Shown: positions 59,572 through 64,000 of the stretch, piece by piece
Numbering within the stretch: position 1 is the first letter of the stretch
Layout of the letters: every line of letters starts with the position of its first letter
DNA from: Diorhabda sublineata
Lineage: Eukaryota > Arthropoda > Insecta > Coleoptera > Chrysomelidae
DNA: 64,000 nt
Direction: 5' to 3'
Assembly (NCBI RefSeq): GCF_026230105.1
Contig: NC_079476.1
Span: 32,974,559 to 33,038,558 of the forward strand
The notes under the pieces: generated by a model
What the model was told of the DNA's origin: nothing
Seen by the model: only the letters and a program-made list of their open reading frames with translations
Databases searched by the model: none
Position numbers and translations under genes: made by a program

Positions 59572-60419
59572 CTATAACGCGAATTTCGGAGACTGTGATA
59601 TGTGATAGATGATATACCTAAACCCGGGTTATAGTTTCCTTATTTGGTCTAACATATATACTAAGTTTTAAGGACGATTGACTCAGATGAATGAATTCGT
59701 CGATTAGTTATTGATTTCCAAAGTGAAATGAGATAAACTTATACCATTGCTCAAGCGTCAATTTAATTGTGATAAAATAACCAGTATACTTATCCCAAAA
59801 ATGAGTGCATTTAGACAGTTATTTTGAAAGTTAACCCTTCTAAACCCACAGTACTCTGTTCATAAATCATCATCAACAAGTTATAAATAAGGCTGTTAAA
59901 GTTATCAAATTATAGCAACTTTTTCATGGTAACGTTCAAGTGAAAAATATTGTACCAATAGTTTGAAACTGAAGTAAAAAGAAATATGGAGAAAATAAAA
60001 GTGAAATCATGAATTCTTAAGCAACTTCTAAACGTTGTTTTGATCTCACAACCTTTTATTCATCGTACTATAAGGTACCGCCACTGTTTTCTACTCGTAT
60101 AATAGAAATGTTAAACATTTCTAATATGAGACATAAAAGATATAGTTTGCAAAAAACTGTTTAGCCTGAAGATATAAATAAAATTATAGCGTAGTCTAGA
60201 ATATATTCAAGGAGTTAATGAAAATTGTAGATTATAGTGCCTCACAGTCTAAAAGCGGTTTTTGAGGCATATTATTTGATTAGTAAGGATACTAATTTGA
60301 ATATAAAGCAATTTCTTGTGTATTTTGAGAACACCAACGATGGTTTAATTTATCGCCTGTAATATATTTTCGGAAGAACGAGTCTATTCAATAGTCAAGA
60401 ATTATGGTTTCTACAAGAT
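59572..60419. other. No recognisable feature
   Basis: AT-rich spacer with no supported signal. Confidence 0.3.
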
Positions 60420-61020
60420 ATGAACTATGATAATGGAAGGAAGACTAAGAGAAGAAGTAGACAAGAAACCGGTAGAAAAGCAAACAGAATTCAGAAAAGG
60501 AAGAGAAACAATAGATAACATGTTCATTCTAGGAAATATAGAAAGACGTTACAAAAAAGGAGAAACTCTGCACTTAAACTTCATAGACCTGAGAGCAGCA
60601 TTCGAATCGATCCAAAAGAAACAACGTGTGGAACAAGAAGCCTATGTAAAAGAGTAAAAGAGAAATTACACCTGAATGAAGAAAGATGAAACACAACACC
60701 TAGAAACGAATATAGTATACCTCAACATGATCTCAATAAACTTAGAGGGTTTACTATATTACTATATGTATACGACTTCGTAATTATGGCAGAAAGTCAC
60801 AGAAAGATGGAAGCACCAACAAAAATTTTGATAGAAGACACAGAAAAATGAAATGAAAATTAACTTAGAAAATTTTAGAATAAAGATAAAAATGGAAACA
60901 AAGTCGGACTTAAAACAAAATAAGAAAAACTTCTGCTTATCTTGGAACAGTAACAACAGATGACGGCAAAATAGAAGCGAAGGCTACGAAATAAATAAAG
61001 GCTTAATTCAGCCACAATAA
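60420..61020 (+). mobile_element. LINE reverse-transcriptase N-terminal fragment
   Basis: The frame 60427-60657 reads EGRLREEVDKKPVEKQTEFR, then KGRETIDNMFILGNI and LHLNFIDLRAAFESIQKK. These are RT domains 1-3 in LINEs (usual form: Q.GFRKGRST.D..F.., L...FIDLEKAFD.V), with the first catalytic aspartate kept in FIDL. Later, YDFVIMAESHRKME at about 60774-60815 stands where YADD-VIMA should be, so the YADD box is destroyed. The rest is A-rich and broken. Confidence 0.82.
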
Positions 61021-64000
61021 TAACTAATTAAAATAAACATTTTTCTCACTAAGACATACTTCTTGATATTAAGATTTTCACACATTTAATATTTAATATA
61101 TAGATCTTATGTTTGGGAATTATTTCACTTAGAAATCTATTACAAATTTATCTTTTCCACCAAATTCAATTGATTACTTTTGACTGAGAAAAAAAATATT
61201 TCACAATAAACACAATAAACAGTGATGGCATATTCTCAGATTATGATTGAAGTCAAATTTACTTTCTAGTAAACAACAATCAAATAGTTGCGGATTTGTT
61301 TCGTGCTGATGTATCCCAGAACTAACCTATATTGTTATTTCATAATAATGATGATGCTGTTAATATTGTTTCTGATTTGAAAAATGAGTGTCCGAGGATA
61401 ACCCGGGGAAGGATCAATCAGCCTCCAAAGTGTTCCTGATGCCCTAAGAAACAATCCTAGTTCAAATTTATTTTCTTTATAGATAAATGTTTGAGAATGA
61501 TCAACCGAAAGGATCAATAAGTTCCAATCATGACTTCTATTTTTTTCACGGAATAAAGTATTATTGAATCTTCTGAGAAATCACTTATTATTCAGTACAG
61601 AAGACCTAAACTTGTGATCAGTTAAGAAAAAGTCCATAGGCTGTTCCTCAAGGAACTGAAGAAAGCTCCCCAGTTTTACATTCGCGTTTATAGTAAATGG
61701 TATGTACAACTCGTACGTAATTGTCGATTATCCTCTCAACCAACTTAGCTTCCATAAGCAATCGACACTCGTTGTACAACACACTATTTTTTTTATATAA
61801 ATACTATATTAAGGCAATCTCAAAGCTTGAGACAAACCTGTAATTGAATTTTATTAATTAGTTTCAACTACATGAAGTCATTTTTCATAGTATTCTTCTG
61901 AAGAATTTGTAAAGAATTTTAATAAGCCACTACAAGAGTTGCCTCTTTAGTTTTCACAAAAAAAGAAAAGGTTCGAAACAACGACTTTTACTGTTTTTCT
62001 AAATATTGTGCTTCCAGGTATATACACTTTTGCCAGACCCAAACCAATTCTGGAAATTCTCCACTCTGAAGCTAATATCACAGAAACATGGTTTTGGGAT
62101 CTTCAACAGCTTCTTGAGGTGGTGAAAATCTCTATCCTTTCTATTTTTTCGTTTGACAGACAACCAGAAAAAATTATTAGGCGGGTGATTATGGGCAATG
62201 AGATATTTGCTTCAAATATTCAGTTGTTTGACGTGCTTTATGGGAGCTGGCATACTGTTTACATCTGGAACAAGTCTTTCCCATACCTATTTTCCATGCA
62301 AAATCGATTGTATTGCAGTGTGATATATTCTAAGAGGTGCCTCTAAATATGTTGCGCACACCATGTTTCTCGGAATGAGAATCGAAATTCTCGACATTCA
62401 TTACTAACGAAATTCTGCAAACTAATCGTAAACAATCTTCTCTGATGGTGCTTCATTAGCGAGAGTTGCTCAAAGTGAATCTATTCATGATTGTTGAGTT
62501 TGAGGATTTTTTTAAAATCTTAAAAAATCATCCAACCCGAGCCTTCACAGGTTTTTTTCATTTTTACACAAACTTACTTTTTTTAAACGGTCACGATAAA
62601 CTTACTTAGTCAATTTGTAAATTGCTACTTTGCAATAAGAAACGTCTTATCTACAAATCTTTCACCTCCTACAATATGAGTGAAGATAAAGAGACGACGG
62701 CAGTATTTTAGTATACTTCAGTATTTTAGAAAATTCAAAACTATGGAATAGATGAACATAATCTCCAGATACTATGTGAAGATGCCCACTTCACCTTATT
62801 ATCTGCCTATTTTTTGTATCAAGAGTTAACTTGTAAACCAATTAAGACCCAAATTTTTTCATTTAATTCATTTCAATATAATTATCAATCATTTCAATAT
62901 ATTATCAATTGAGTATACAATGTTGTGGCATTCCAATAAATTTTTATCTTTGTATGGTATTTAATGATATGGAGACGGTAATAGTTTTGGTAACTCGTTT
63001 TTTAATAATAAACATCAGGAATAAAATATGATGATTGGTCTCCTGCCGATTAATCCTCTAACAATTTGTGCTATTTAATTAACTCCCTGAAAATTAAGTA
63101 CATCTGCAAATATATCTTCTACTCATTTATTTCGTGATAATTTTAAACTCAAATAATTTATCAAAATCATAAAGGAGAACTAGTTAAAGATTAATTGGGC
63201 GAAAAATTTTAATTCTATTTCATTTCTATTTTTGTATTTCTTCTTATTTAAAATCTCATATACAGAACGTTTTCCAAGAAATCACCGGAAGAAAATATTG
63301 AGGAGATTATTGTGAATATAATTATTTTCCTGTAATTTCCGGTCAGTCAGTTATCTTGCACAATTTCAATATTTCTTTTTACATGAAGTAATTACACCAA
63401 TAAGAAAATTTACAGTAATTCTATTTCCACGTCGACATCAATGATTGTGCATTTTTTAAGGTGTGAAGTATTGAGCCCATAACTACTTCTGAACGTGAAG
63501 TAAGTAGATAAAGGTCGCGCTCCGCGTTTGATAGCTGTGTAATGATCTTTCTAAAATTGGAAAAGCGTATTCAGGAATTAGGCAATGAGTTTCAAAGATG
63601 AAAAAAGGAAGGAAGAGTCAATATTTAGAGTCTCTTAAAGAAATCTCGGCAGTGAGCTCTACTCAGTGTGAGTAAATATAGAACAGCATTTTGTTTGAAG
63701 ATTCGCTCAAATTGAGTCGCTGTATGTAGATATTTCTCAAACTCAACCATTAAATCTAATTTGATTCCATCAATTAATGCATTTGCAGCTGTTTTTCTTT
63801 TCATAAATATGTACAGTGACCAAAATAATGAATGGATTCCATTTAGCTTTCACCCATTATATGAATACTAGAAGCATGGGATAGAGAAACACGCCAAAAA
63901 GATTACCAATAAAATTTCTTTCGAAGAAGATCCTTGGAGAGAGAGGACATAAAAGAGAATTGCCTATGTTTGTCTCATTACTTTCAAAAGACAACTGTAG
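61021..64000. other. No recognisable feature
   Basis: About 3 kb without a supported gene. The frame 62008-62346 (plus) is preceded by an acceptor-like TTTCTAAATATTGTGCTTCCAG but its translation matches nothing known. A short direct repeat (TCATTTCAATATA) lies at about 62867-62900. Confidence 0.35.

Noticed and set aside
62008..62346. Exon of a host gene (112 codons after an acceptor-like site)
   Set aside because: No similarity, no matching donor or neighbouring exon, and composition like the surroundings.

Overview
The window looks like gene-poor, AT-rich chromosomal DNA from an arthropod, most likely an insect. The evidence is many decayed insect-type mariner, Tc1, piggyBac and pogo elements and LINEs, no operon-like gene packing, and only one long uninterrupted reading frame that does not look transposon-derived. 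A beetle would fit, but I cannot prove the order from the sequence.

The only convincing host gene is an intron-free 646-codon reading frame at 41069-43009 (+). It encodes a protein I cannot name: a proline-rich basic N-terminal half with two SxIP-type motifs and a 19-residue tandem repeat, then a more acidic C-terminal half. A likely 5' leader intron lies upstream and a poly(A) signal downstream. It is clearly richer in G+C than the DNA around it.

Nearly everything else that can be recognised is dead mobile DNA. Region 0-14 kb: a mariner with both ends (409-1524), two LINE 3' ends of one family pointing outward (4915-5225 minus, 5600-6520 plus), mariner pieces (6540, 8560, 10117) and more LINE pieces (11085, 12640, 13290). 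Region 14-28 kb: a long inverted-repeat element (14909-16068) abutted by an LTR end, mariner scraps (18735, 19440), a degenerate tandem array packed with heat-shock-element motifs (21421-21850), a LINE (25000) and a pogo/Tigger-like element with perfect 26-bp ends (27250-28271). Region 28-38 kb: a LINE (30420), mariner remnants (32100, 33234), a deleted piggyBac-like element with TTAA at both ends (33480-34390) and a mariner nested inside a MITE-like element (36539-37980). Region 43-64 kb: Tc1 elements (44745, 55797), a mariner with both ends (46914), a mariner 3' end (50469), two solo LTRs (52240, 54043), a tRNA-derived SINE head (54687), a 275-bp MITE (59297) and a LINE RT piece (60420).

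I see no intact transposase or reverse transcriptase, so none of these elements can be autonomous. No rRNA, CRISPR or bacterial-style regulation is present. The most interesting signals are the HSE-rich array, the unnamed gene, and several elements that kept their ends but lost the catalytic core.
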